Origin: Larkinella terrae
GTDB taxonomy: Bacteria > Bacteroidota > Bacteroidia > Cytophagales > Spirosomataceae
DNA: 64,000 bases
Reading direction: 5' to 3'
NCBI RefSeq assembly: GCF_009668025.1
Contig: NZ_WJXZ01000014.1
Location: forward strand, 204,438-268,437
In this document: in pieces, positions 33,015-41,525 of the stretch
How the letters are laid out: every line of letters begins with the position of its first letter
Position numbering within the stretch: the stretch's first letter is position 1
Program-made: the position numbers and the translations under genes
Notes under the pieces: generated by a model
Told to the model about the DNA's origin: nothing
The model's input: only the letters and a program-made list of their open reading frames with translations
The model's database searches: none

Positions 33015-35432
33015 ATGCTAACGAACTATTTCAAAATCGCTTTTCGGAACCTGATTCGGCATAAGGTTTTTTCGGGGATCAACATCGTCGGGCTGGCCAT
33101 CGGCATTGCCGCCTGTCTACTGATTTTGCAGTACGTTGACTTTGAGTTGAGTTACGACCGGTTTCATACGAAAGCCGACCGGATTTACCGCGTCCAGCAG
33201 GATCGCTACGACAAAGGAAAGCTGAGCACGCAGTGGGCCGGAGGAGCCCAGGCGGCCGGGAATTCGTTTAAAGCGGCTTTTCCCGAAGTCGAGGATTACG
33301 TTAAGGTGCTGAAAAACCGGGCCATGATCGCCGATTATGGCGAAAAAAGCCTGAAAGTCGAGAAGGTGTTCACCGCCAGCGAATCCTTCTTCAAAATCTT
33401 TTCGTATCCGCTCCTGGCCGGTGATCCAAAAACCGTACTGGCCGAGCCCAACACCGTCGTTCTCTCCGAATCGGTGGCGAAAAAACTGTTTGGAAACGAG
33501 CAGGCGGTGGGAAAAAACATTAAGTTAAATCAACGGAAAGACGTCAAAGTAGTGGGTATTTACAAGGACATGCCCGCCAACACGCATTTACACGCCGATC
33601 TGCTGATTCCGCACGTCACGTTCATCAAAGACTTAGGGCCCAACAACAATCCGGACAACGCCTGGATGTGGGACGGTGCGATGTCGTATTTGTTGCTGCG
33701 CCCCGACGCCAATCCAACGGTACTGGAAGCCAAATTCGTACCGTATATTGAGAAAACCATTGGAGCCGAATTGAAGAAATACGATGCGGGCGCGGTTTAT
33801 AAACTGCAACCGTTGCAGGATATTCATCTCTATTCGCATTTCATGGAAGAGGCCGAACCGAACGGCGATGGCAACACGGTTTACCTGCTGCTGGGCATCG
33901 CGTTTTTCATTGTGATCATTGCGTGGGTGAACTACATCAACCTGGCGACGGCGCGGGCCATCAACCGGGCGAAAGAAGTAGGCATTCGCAAAACCGTCGG
34001 TTCGCAGCGGGGCCAACTAATCCGGCAATTCCTGATCGAATCCGTGCTGCTGAACGGCCTGGCGGTGGTGCTGGCGCTGGTTTTCGTGGCCGCCGTGATG
34101 CCGCTTTTCAACAGTTTGTCGGGTCAGCAACTGAGCCTGTCGCTGCTCGGTAGCGGTTCGTTCTGGCTGGCGTTGGGTGTTTTGTTTGTGATCGGTACGT
34201 TTTTCTCGGGACTGTATCCGGCCTTCGTGCTGTCGGGTTTCCGGCCGATTGCGGTTTTGAAAGGCAAAATGGTGAACTCCCGGCAGGGCGTGGTGTTGCG
34301 GAAATCGCTGGTCGTTTTTCAGTTTGCAGCCTCGCTCTTTCTGCTGGTCGGCACGCTGGCGGTTTTCCGGCAGATCCAGTTCATGCGGGGCCAAAGCCTC
34401 GGCCTGGACATCGACCAGACATTGGTAATCAATCCACCGATCATCCGGACGGATTCGACCTTCATGCGGCAGATGTTGGCCTTCAAGGATGAATTGCTGC
34501 GGCAACCTTCGATCCGAAGCATCAGCGCGTCTTCCGTCGTGCCCGGACAAGCTTCGGACTGGAATGCGGGCACGATCCGGCTGAAAGGTGCCGATCCGAG
34601 CAAGGGTACGCAGTACCGCGTGATTGCCGTAGATTATGACTTTCTGAAAACCTTTAACCTCAAACTCGTCGCCGGACGCGATTTCTCCAAGGAATACGGT
34701 CTGGAAAAGAAAGCCGTCATTTTCAATAAAATGGCGATTAAGCAACTCGGGTTCAACAACCCGGCGGAAGCGATCGGCAAGGAAATTGATTTCTGGGGTG
34801 ACTATTTTACGATTGTGGGTGTGACCGATAACTTCCACCAGCAGTCGTTGCGCGACGCCTACGAACCGCTGATTCTCCGGCTGATTCCGGACGCGGGCGG
34901 TTATTTTTCGATCAAAATGGCTTCCAAAGAGGCCAGTTCAACGATTACCACCGTGCGGAGCGAATGGGACCGGTTTTTTCCCGGCAACCCGTTCGAGTAT
35001 TTCTTCCTGGACGAACATTTCGACGCCCAGTACAAAGCCGATCAGCGGTTTGGGCAGGTGTTCGGTTTGTTTACCGGTTTAGCGATTCTGGTGGCCTGTC
35101 TGGGTCTGTTCGGTCTGGCGTCGTTCACCACCGCCCAGCGGACGAAGGAAATCGGCATTCGGAAAGTGCTGGGTGCAACGGTTCCCGAAATCGTGCAGAT
35201 GTTATACAAAGAGTTTGCGGTGTTGATTCTGATTGCCTGCGTGGTGGCAACACCCCTGGCGTGGTTCGCCGTGAGCCAGTGGCTGAACACGTACGCGTTT
35301 CGGGCCGAGGTGCAATGGTGGCTGTTTGCGCTGCCGTTCGTGCTGATGCTGCTGATCGCTTTGCTGACGGTTTCGTTTCAATCGGTCAAAGCCGCGCTGA
35401 TGAACCCGGTTACCTCACTTCGTTCGGAATAA
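33015..35432 (+). CDS. ABC transporter permease 2 of 12 (MacB-core/FtsX)
   Basis: This 805-residue sibling opens MLTNYFKIAFRNLIRHKVFSGINIVGLAIGIAA, with LSYDRFHTKADRIYRV after the first helix. The first coupling sequence is NRAKEVGIRKTVGSQRGQLIRQF near 317 and the second is RTKEIGIRKVLGAT near 709; it ends NPVTSLRSE. The segment NGDG-x3-V...IAWVNYINLATARA before the first coupling helix is shared only with the twelfth permease (62718), so these two are close paralogs even though ten genes apart. It follows permease 1 after 84 bp, of which 62 form the palindrome. It has no promoter of its own that I can see, so it probably depends on read-through. Confidence 0.93.
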   Translation: MLTNYFKIAFRNLIRHKVFSGINIVGLAIGIAACLLILQYVDFELSYDRFHTKADRIYRVQQDRYDKGKLSTQWAGGAQAAGNSFKAAFPEVEDYVKVLKNRAMIADYGEKSLKVEKVFTASESFFKIFSYPLLAGDPKTVLAEPNTVVLSESVAKKLFGNEQAVGKNIKLNQRKDVKVVGIYKDMPANTHLHADLLIPHVTFIKDLGPNNNPDNAWMWDGAMSYLLLRPDANPTVLEAKFVPYIEKTIGAELKKYDAGAVYKLQPLQDIHLYSHFMEEAEPNGDGNTVYLLLGIAFFIVIIAWVNYINLATARAINRAKEVGIRKTVGSQRGQLIRQFLIESVLLNGLAVVLALVFVAAVMPLFNSLSGQQLSLSLLGSGSFWLALGVLFVIGTFFSGLYPAFVLSGFRPIAVLKGKMVNSRQGVVLRKSLVVFQFAASLFLLVGTLAVFRQIQFMRGQSLGLDIDQTLVINPPIIRTDSTFMRQMLAFKDELLRQPSIRSISASSVVPGQASDWNAGTIRLKGADPSKGTQYRVIAVDYDFLKTFNLKLVAGRDFSKEYGLEKKAVIFNKMAIKQLGFNNPAEAIGKEIDFWGDYFTIVGVTDNFHQQSLRDAYEPLILRLIPDAGGYFSIKMASKEASSTITTVRSEWDRFFPGNPFEYFFLDEHFDAQYKADQRFGQVFGLFTGLAILVACLGLFGLASFTTAQRTKEIGIRKVLGATVPEIVQMLYKEFAVLILIACVVATPLAWFAVSQWLNTYAFRAEVQWWLFALPFVLMLLIALLTVSFQSVKAALMNPVTSLRSE

Positions 35433-35444
35433 ATTTCGCAGAGG

Positions 35445-35513
35445 ACATGGGGCGTTGGGCAGAGGGGCATTTTAGCTGTTTTCACCCGTTGCTCAACACC
35501 CTCTGCCCCATGC
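35445..35513. repeat. GC-rich imperfect palindrome (GGGCAGAGGG family), copy 1
   Basis: GGGCAGAGGG (35457-35466) pairs with CCCTCTGCCC (35499-35508), with partly matching GGCATGGGG-like flanks. It lies between permeases 2 and 3. Relatives lie after permeases 3, 4 and 7. Confidence 0.55.
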
Positions 35514-35529
35514 CAAACCCAAATAACCT

Positions 35530-37902
35530 ATGCTAAGGAATTACTTCAAAACCGCCTGGCGCGGACTGGTCAACAACAAAGGGTATTCCGCCATCAACAT
35601 TGGTGGATTGGCAGTAGCGCTGGGAATCAGCGTTTTGCTGTTGTGGTGGGTCAAAGATGAGTTGAGTTTCGACCGGTTTCACGTCCAGAGTGACCGGATT
35701 TACCGCGTCAATGGCGGTTTTGGATCGGGCGCATCGCAGCAGTTTTCCGGGCAGATTGTGGCCCCGGTGGCAGCCTACGCCAAACAACATATACCGGGCG
35801 TGGAAGAGGCCGTGCGTGTCGTTGGAAATTACGACATGTCGCCTTTCAAAGTGAACGGAAAAACGTTGGTGGAGGAGAAAGCCGTGTACGTCGATCCGGC
35901 ATTTTTTACGTTTTTCAATTTCGAATGGGTGAAAGGAAACCGCAACCGGCCTTTCCCGGATCTGCAAACCGTGGTGATGACGGAATCGGCGGCTTTGAAA
36001 TATTTTGGCGCAGCCGAACCGGTGGGGAAGATGCTCTATTCCGTCCGGAACAATAAGAATTACGTCGTTAGCGGCATTATCCGGGATTTTCCCGATAACT
36101 CCAGCATCCAGTGCAATATGCTGTTTCCGCTGGAAATCGTCGCCAAGGGTTATCAGGCCAACGACTACTGGAAATCGATGGACTCGGACTGGGGTAACTG
36201 GTACGCGCAGACCTATTTCCGGCTTGATCCCCGGGCCAATCTGGATAAACTGGCGAAAGCCCTGACGGACGTTCACCACGCCAGCAACAAATATGATCAG
36301 GCCACGGTTTATCGCCTTCAGCCCCTGCACGACATTCATTTATACCGGCCGGATGGCACACCGGGCGCGATGCAGGAAGTCAAAATGATGGGCATTGTTG
36401 CCCTGATTCTGCTGGCGATTGGCTGTATCAATTACGTCAATCTGGCGACGGCGCAGGCCACGCAGCGGGCCAAAGAGGTCAGTGTTCGGAAGGTGGTAGG
36501 TGCCGGGCGGAGGCACCTGGTTGGGCAGTTTCTGGCCGAATCGCTCCTGATTTTTGTCGTCGCGCTGGCGCTGGCTATCGGCCTGATCAGGGGGCTGGAA
36601 TCGACCTATCACGAACTAACCGGCAAAACGCAGCCGTTTTCGTTGTCCGATCCGCAGGTCTGGCTGGTGGTGATTGGCGTGTTGGTGTTCACCCTGGCCA
36701 TCGCGGGAATCTACCCGGCTCTGGTGCTGTCGTCGTTTGAGCCACTGAAGGTGCTGCGCGGGAAAATAGCGATTGGGGGGAGAAGGGTTACGTTCCGGCA
36801 AACGTTGGTTATCACGCAGTTTGCCTTTTCAACAGCCTTGATTGTGGGAACGCTAATTATTGGCAATCAACTGCGGTTTATGCGCGAGCGCAACCTGGGG
36901 TATGACCGGGAAAACGTATTTTCCTTCTGGCTAACCGAGGAAATGTCGAAGCATTATGAGGCCCTGAAAGCCGAATTATCTCGCGAACCGAGCGTCAGCC
37001 ACGTGACCGCATCCAACGGGAATCTGATCGGTATTGGAAACTCCACCGGCGATACGGACTGGGAAGGAAAGCCCAAAAATAGCATGTTTATTGTCACACG
37101 GATGCGGGTGGAAAAGGATTTCATCTCGTCATTCGGCCTGAAAATGGCGGCCGGAGAAACCTTTACCGGTTCGAAAACCGATTCGATGCACGTCATTTTA
37201 AACGAAACGGCGGTCAAAAATGCAGGAATCAAAAATCCGATCGGCAAATGGTTTACGCTGGGCCAGACAAAGGGAATAATTATTGGCGTCGTGAAGGACT
37301 TTCATTTTGCATCACTCCGGCAGAAAGTGGAACCGGCGGTTTTTTTCTACCGCGACAATACCAATTTCGGCCGGATTTACATCAAAACCACCGGTCGCGA
37401 CGCCCCTAAAGCGGTCGCTGCAGCCGAAAAGCTCTGGAAAAAATACAGCCCCGATTATCCATTTGAGTACCAGTTTATGGATGCTCAATACAACGATATG
37501 TATAAATCAGAACAGCGGACGGGAGCCTTATTCAACTTCTTCTCGGGCGTCGCCATCCTGGTTTCGTGTCTGGGCTTATTCGGGCTGGCAACGTTTACGG
37601 CTCAGCAGCGGATGAAGGAAATCGGCATTCGCAAAGTGCTAGGCGCGTCGGTGACGGGCATCGTGGCGCTGCTTTCCAAAGATTTTCTGAAGCTGGTGCT
37701 GATCGGAATTCTGATTGCTTCGCCCGTGGCGTGGTGGGCAATGAATCAATGGCTGCAGAATTTCGCCTACAAGATTGATCTGGAATGGTGGGTGTTTGCA
37801 CTGGCCGGTTTGCTGGCGGTTTTGATCGCTTTCACGACGGTTTCGTTTCAGTCGATACGCGCGGCTTTGATGAATCCAGTGAAGAGTTTGAAGTCGGAGT
37901 AA
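35530..37902 (+). CDS. ABC transporter permease 3 of 12 (MacB-core/FtsX)
   Basis: The 790-residue protein opens MLRNYFKTAWRGLVNNKGYSAINIGGLAVALGISVLLLWWV, with LSFDRFHVQSDRIYRV next. The first coupling sequence is QRAKEVSVRKVVGAGRRHLVGQF near 312, the second RMKEIGIRKVLGAS near 695. The tail is NPVKSLKSE rather than the usual SLRSE. Its periplasmic domain carries the family NSSIQCNMLFPLE block and the LQPLHDIHLY motif before the second helix. It is among the shorter members. A 15-nt-stem palindrome begins right after its stop. The following gene is a minus-strand Uma2-like gene, the first break in the plus-strand series. Confidence 0.93.
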   Translation: MLRNYFKTAWRGLVNNKGYSAINIGGLAVALGISVLLLWWVKDELSFDRFHVQSDRIYRVNGGFGSGASQQFSGQIVAPVAAYAKQHIPGVEEAVRVVGNYDMSPFKVNGKTLVEEKAVYVDPAFFTFFNFEWVKGNRNRPFPDLQTVVMTESAALKYFGAAEPVGKMLYSVRNNKNYVVSGIIRDFPDNSSIQCNMLFPLEIVAKGYQANDYWKSMDSDWGNWYAQTYFRLDPRANLDKLAKALTDVHHASNKYDQATVYRLQPLHDIHLYRPDGTPGAMQEVKMMGIVALILLAIGCINYVNLATAQATQRAKEVSVRKVVGAGRRHLVGQFLAESLLIFVVALALAIGLIRGLESTYHELTGKTQPFSLSDPQVWLVVIGVLVFTLAIAGIYPALVLSSFEPLKVLRGKIAIGGRRVTFRQTLVITQFAFSTALIVGTLIIGNQLRFMRERNLGYDRENVFSFWLTEEMSKHYEALKAELSREPSVSHVTASNGNLIGIGNSTGDTDWEGKPKNSMFIVTRMRVEKDFISSFGLKMAAGETFTGSKTDSMHVILNETAVKNAGIKNPIGKWFTLGQTKGIIIGVVKDFHFASLRQKVEPAVFFYRDNTNFGRIYIKTTGRDAPKAVAAAEKLWKKYSPDYPFEYQFMDAQYNDMYKSEQRTGALFNFFSGVAILVSCLGLFGLATFTAQQRMKEIGIRKVLGASVTGIVALLSKDFLKLVLIGILIASPVAWWAMNQWLQNFAYKIDLEWWVFALAGLLAVLIAFTTVSFQSIRAALMNPVKSLKSE

Positions 37903-37904
37903 TG

Positions 37905-37981
37905 TTGCAGAGGGGTAAGGGCGTTGGGCAGAGGGGAAAAGCACCCCATGCCCCGCGCCCCATGCTCTTACCCCTCTGCAA
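37905..37981. repeat. GC-rich palindrome, copy 2
   Basis: A perfect 15-nt stem TTGCAGAGGGGTAAG (37905-37919) pairs with 37967-37981, with GGGCAGAGGGG and GCCCCATG-like sequence in the loop. It overlaps the last codons of the convergent Uma2-like gene and may terminate both. Confidence 0.65.
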
Positions 37982-38453
37982 AAATGTCGTTTAGCGGTAG
38001 TTCGATACCGGTTACGGGGTCAGTGAGTGTGGTGTCGTCGGTGAAAAACTGGTATTTGCCAATGGCTGAATAAACGGAAATCGCTTTAAAACTTGGTAAC
38101 ACGAGCCAGCAGGATTGAACACCGGCCCTGAAATACCGCTCGAATTTGGCCAGGATGTCATCGTTGGATTGCGAAGGCGACACAATTTCGATGACCGTGA
38201 GTGGCATTTGCGTCATGGACGTAACGTCGTGCAGGAAGTCGATTTGTAGTTTGGGATAGATTGCTATATCAGGCACCGCGTCAGGTCTTTCCCGCATCGT
38301 TAAATTGATTTCGGGTAGAAGCGTGAAAGTAGTTCGATAATGCAGATGTAAAGCAAAAATCAAATTCCCCTGTATTATAGAATGATTCAGTGTGGGCATC
38401 GGTTTTCCGCGTTCGCGCTCGTAGTCAGAGAGTTGTTCAACGGTAGCTTCCAT
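37968..38453 (-). CDS. Uma2 family (DUF820) putative endonuclease
   Basis: The 161-residue protein fits Uma2, a PD-(D/E)xK nuclease-fold family abundant in cyanobacteria and Cytophagales. Visible parts are an N-terminal YERERGKPMPTLNHSIIQGNLIFAL, the acidic residue in AVPDIAIYP and the Glu strand LTVIEIVSPSQSNDD, followed by a helix KFERYFRAGVQSCWLVLP and a C-terminal strand region. The biological role of the family is unknown; a nuclease activity is only predicted. It is on the minus strand among plus-strand permeases, with 40 bp between its start and the next permease start. It is a more classical Uma2 than the two relatives further on. Confidence 0.85.
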   Translation of the reverse strand: MEATVEQLSDYERERGKPMPTLNHSIIQGNLIFALHLHYRTTFTLLPEINLTMRERPDAVPDIAIYPKLQIDFLHDVTSMTQMPLTVIEIVSPSQSNDDILAKFERYFRAGVQSCWLVLPSFKAISVYSAIGKYQFFTDDTTLTDPVTGIELPLNDIFAEG

Positions 38454-38493
38454 AACCGGTAGAGTTTTTTATTGAAAGTTAAAGATAACAAAA

Positions 38494-40959
38494 ATGCTGA
38501 CGAACTATCTGAAAATTGCCATCCGGAATCTGCTGAGAAGTAAGTCGTTCTCGGCCATCAACATTCTGGGCCTGTCGGTCGGCATGACGTGTTGTATGCT
38601 GTTGCTGCTCTATATTCGCAGCGAGTTGTCGTACGACAAACACCAGCAACACGCCAGCGAATTGTATCTGCTGGGGCAGGAAGTATTCATTGGCGGACAA
38701 CGCAGCGGGGGCGCTAACGAGCAAAGTTCGGTAGCGTCGGCGCCGTACGCCTTTGCCCTAAAAGCAGAATTTCCGGAAATTGAACAGGTGGCTCGGCTGT
38801 ATGTCAACATCATCGATGAAAAAGCCCTGTTGCAGGTTCGGCAGGGAGGAAAAGCGTTGCGATCGTTTTACGAAACCAATGGTTATCAGGTCGATTCGAC
38901 GTTCTTTGAGCTGTTTTCCTACGAATTCACGGAAGGCAGTCCCCGCACAGCCCTGATCGATCGAAACGCCATCGTGTTGTCGGAAGAAGTGGCTCATAAA
39001 CTTTTTGGCAGCGAACCGGCCCTGAATAAAATCATCAAAATCAGCGGAACGACCGGCAACGGCGAGGACTTCAAAGTGACCGGTGTTTACCGCGACGAAA
39101 GCGCCCGTTCGCACATCGACGCCCGGTTTTTCGTGCCGATCTATGCGGGTTGGGTGGGGAGTTTCCTGCGCGATGACAAACTGGATTTTTGCTGTAACAA
39201 CCTGTTTAACACCTACCTGAAACTCCGGCCCGGCACCGATCCTGACCGGCTGAAAAGCAAGTTTCCGGCCTTCATGGAAAAATACGCCCGGGGCGATTTG
39301 AACGCGGTTGGGTTTGATAAAAAAATACTCCTGGTGCCGGTTCCGGATTTGCACCTGTACAGCGCATTCGAAAAGGCCGTGAGCCCAACCAATTCCAAAA
39401 CGTACCTGTACATCCTGGGCTCGATTGCGGTTTTTACGCTGCTGATTGCCTGCATCAATTTCATGAACCTCTCGACGGCCCGCTCGGCCAAACGGGCGGC
39501 TGAGGTTGGTATTCGCAAGGTGATGGGCGCGGAGCGGGGTTCGCTGATCGGGCAGTTTCTGGGCGAGTCGATGGTGCTGTCGTTTCTGGGGCTGGTCATT
39601 GCGCTCGTACTGGTTTCGCTGTTGTTACCGGTTTTCAATCAAATGGCCGGTAAACAGCTGACAACCGCCGAGCTGTTCGAGCCCGGAATTGTATTGTCTT
39701 TCCTGGGTCTGGCTTTGCTGACGGGCCTGGTGGCAGGCAGTTATCCGGCTTTCTTTCTGTCGATGTTCAATCCGGCCCACGTCTTAAAAGGTAAGTTCGT
39801 CAACAGCCTGTCGGCGGTGGCACTACGCCGGGGCTTGGTGGTGTTTCAATTCGTGATTTCCATTGGTCTGGTGCTGGCCACGTTCGTCATTCAGGAGCAG
39901 ATGCGGTTTTTGCGGAACAAGTCGCTGGGCTTCACGCAGGATCAGCAGATTGCCATTCCGCTTCGGGGCAGCGAAAACCGGGCTATTTACACCGCGTTCC
40001 GTAACGAGATTTTAGGCAACAACCAGGTCGTTTCGGCCGCCGGAACGCAGTATTATCCGGGCATCCGAAACCCAACCGACTTTGGATTATACATCCCCGA
40101 ACAGGGTGTGAAAAGCAGCCACAGCGTCAAAACCAACTGGGTGGATATTGATTATTTGCCCACTATGGGTTTTAAACTCAAAGCCGGGCGGCTGTTCTCG
40201 CGCCAGTTTCCGGGCGATACCAATAACCGGATGGTCGTCAACGAGTCGATGTTGCGGAAATTCCAGCTTCCGATTCAGAAAGCCTTGGGCCAGAAACTGA
40301 ATTTCGACTGGCAGGGGCAGACGCATCAGTACGAAATTGTGGGTGTTCTGCAGGATTTTCACTTCGAGAATCTGCACCAAACTATTGAGCCCTACGCGTT
40401 TATGCTGAATAATCGGCCAAATTATAACTTCATTATCGTGCACGTCAACACGCCCGATATGAGTCGGGTGCTTGCTTTTCTGGAACAAAAGTGGAAAACG
40501 CTGCGGCCCGAAGATCCGTTTGAATATACTTTTCTGGACGAAGATTTTCAGAAGAATTACCAGGCTGAGGCCCGGACTTCGCAGCTGGTGAGCTACTTTA
40601 CGGCCATTTCCATCCTGATTTCGTGTTTGGGCCTGTTTGGTCTGGCGGCTTTTGCGGCCCAGCAACGGACGAAGGAAATCGGCGTTCGGAAAGTGCTGGG
40701 CGCGTCGGTGACCAACATTGTGTTGCTGCTCTCGCGGGACTTCCTGAAGCTGGTGATTGTGGCCATTCTGATTGCGACGCCGATTGCCTGGTGGGCCATG
40801 CACAAGTGGCTCCAGGATTTTGCCTATCGGGTAACGATTCCGTGGTGGGTGTTTGTGGCTGCGGGCGGTCTGGCGTTGTTCATTGCGTTTATCACCGTCT
40901 GCTTCCAGAGTATCAGGGCCGCATTGATGAATCCGGTGAACTCCTTGCGAAGTGAATAG
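38494..40959 (+). CDS. ABC transporter permease 4 of 12 (MacB-core/FtsX)
   Basis: The 821-residue protein opens MLTNYLKIAIRNLLRSKSFSAINILGLSVGMTCCMLLLLYI. Its first periplasmic stretch, LSYDKHQQHASELYLLGQEVFIGG, departs from the family pattern DRIYRV. First coupling sequence KRAAEVGIRKVMGAERGSLIGQF near 333, second RTKEIGVRKVLGAS near 725, tail NPVNSLRSE. A pair of cysteines in LDFCCNNLFN of the periplasmic domain is not seen in the siblings at that place and could be a disulfide or a metal site; this is inference. It starts divergently from the Uma2-like gene, so a promoter is needed in or before the 40-bp spacer or the transcript must cross the minus-strand gene. Confidence 0.93.
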   Translation: MLTNYLKIAIRNLLRSKSFSAINILGLSVGMTCCMLLLLYIRSELSYDKHQQHASELYLLGQEVFIGGQRSGGANEQSSVASAPYAFALKAEFPEIEQVARLYVNIIDEKALLQVRQGGKALRSFYETNGYQVDSTFFELFSYEFTEGSPRTALIDRNAIVLSEEVAHKLFGSEPALNKIIKISGTTGNGEDFKVTGVYRDESARSHIDARFFVPIYAGWVGSFLRDDKLDFCCNNLFNTYLKLRPGTDPDRLKSKFPAFMEKYARGDLNAVGFDKKILLVPVPDLHLYSAFEKAVSPTNSKTYLYILGSIAVFTLLIACINFMNLSTARSAKRAAEVGIRKVMGAERGSLIGQFLGESMVLSFLGLVIALVLVSLLLPVFNQMAGKQLTTAELFEPGIVLSFLGLALLTGLVAGSYPAFFLSMFNPAHVLKGKFVNSLSAVALRRGLVVFQFVISIGLVLATFVIQEQMRFLRNKSLGFTQDQQIAIPLRGSENRAIYTAFRNEILGNNQVVSAAGTQYYPGIRNPTDFGLYIPEQGVKSSHSVKTNWVDIDYLPTMGFKLKAGRLFSRQFPGDTNNRMVVNESMLRKFQLPIQKALGQKLNFDWQGQTHQYEIVGVLQDFHFENLHQTIEPYAFMLNNRPNYNFIIVHVNTPDMSRVLAFLEQKWKTLRPEDPFEYTFLDEDFQKNYQAEARTSQLVSYFTAISILISCLGLFGLAAFAAQQRTKEIGVRKVLGASVTNIVLLLSRDFLKLVIVAILIATPIAWWAMHKWLQDFAYRVTIPWWVFVAAGGLALFIAFITVCFQSIRAALMNPVNSLRSE

Positions 40960-41026
40960 CTGAGGGCATGGAGCGTGGGGCAGCGGTTTTTAACCCCGTG
41001 CCCAAACCCCTCTGCATCGGTAAATC

Positions 41027-41476
41027 TTACAGAAATGAGTCCAGGTCCAGTTGCAGGATTTGGGAAAAAGAAGGAGAATCGGTGATCCAGCCGGTGTTTT
41101 TGCGGTACTGATGCCATTGCCGGTTTTTATAATTATAGACAAAACCCTCGACGATTCCGTAATTGTCTTCGTCGATCAATTGCATGACTTTTTTGAGGTC
41201 TTTTTTCAGACCTTCCTGATTACAAACCTCGACAATAACCGGGCTTTCGGCGGTTTCATTGTCATAGAGTAACAAATCCGGTATCGGGCTGGCTTTGGAC
41301 TCGTCGAGCATGGTCTCTGGAAAAGGTTCAAGGGCAAGCGTGCCTTCAACGTAAAAGAGCAACCCTAAATGGGTGTTAAGTTTACTGATGACGCGCTGAT
41401 GGTCTTTGGGAGCATAAACCGATATTTCGTCTTCAGAGACGAACGAGTAATTGGAAGTTAGCTCTGGGTAATTCAT
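41027..41476 (-). CDS. Uma2-like nuclease-fold protein, paralog A
   Basis: Starting at the ATG at 41476 (a frame extends to 41500), the product has 149 residues. It shows a shortened Uma2-type core: DHQRVISKLNTHLG, ASPIPDLLLYDNE with the acidic residue, SPVIVEVCNQEGLKKDLKKVMQLIDEDNYGIVEGFVYNYKNRQWHQYRK. The E-x-C...K arrangement keeps the PD-ExK order. It is closely related to the product at 43971-44417, with which it shares EVC, the LID...YGI.EGFVY block and LQLDL near the end. It sits on the minus strand between permeases 4 and 5. Function unknown. Confidence 0.75.
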   Translation of the reverse strand: MNYPELTSNYSFVSEDEISVYAPKDHQRVISKLNTHLGLLFYVEGTLALEPFPETMLDESKASPIPDLLLYDNETAESPVIVEVCNQEGLKKDLKKVMQLIDEDNYGIVEGFVYNYKNRQWHQYRKNTGWITDSPSFSQILQLDLDSFL

Positions 41477-41525
41477 TACGAAATTGGTTTGTACGACCAC
41501 ATAAATGTACGTAAACGCAAAAAAA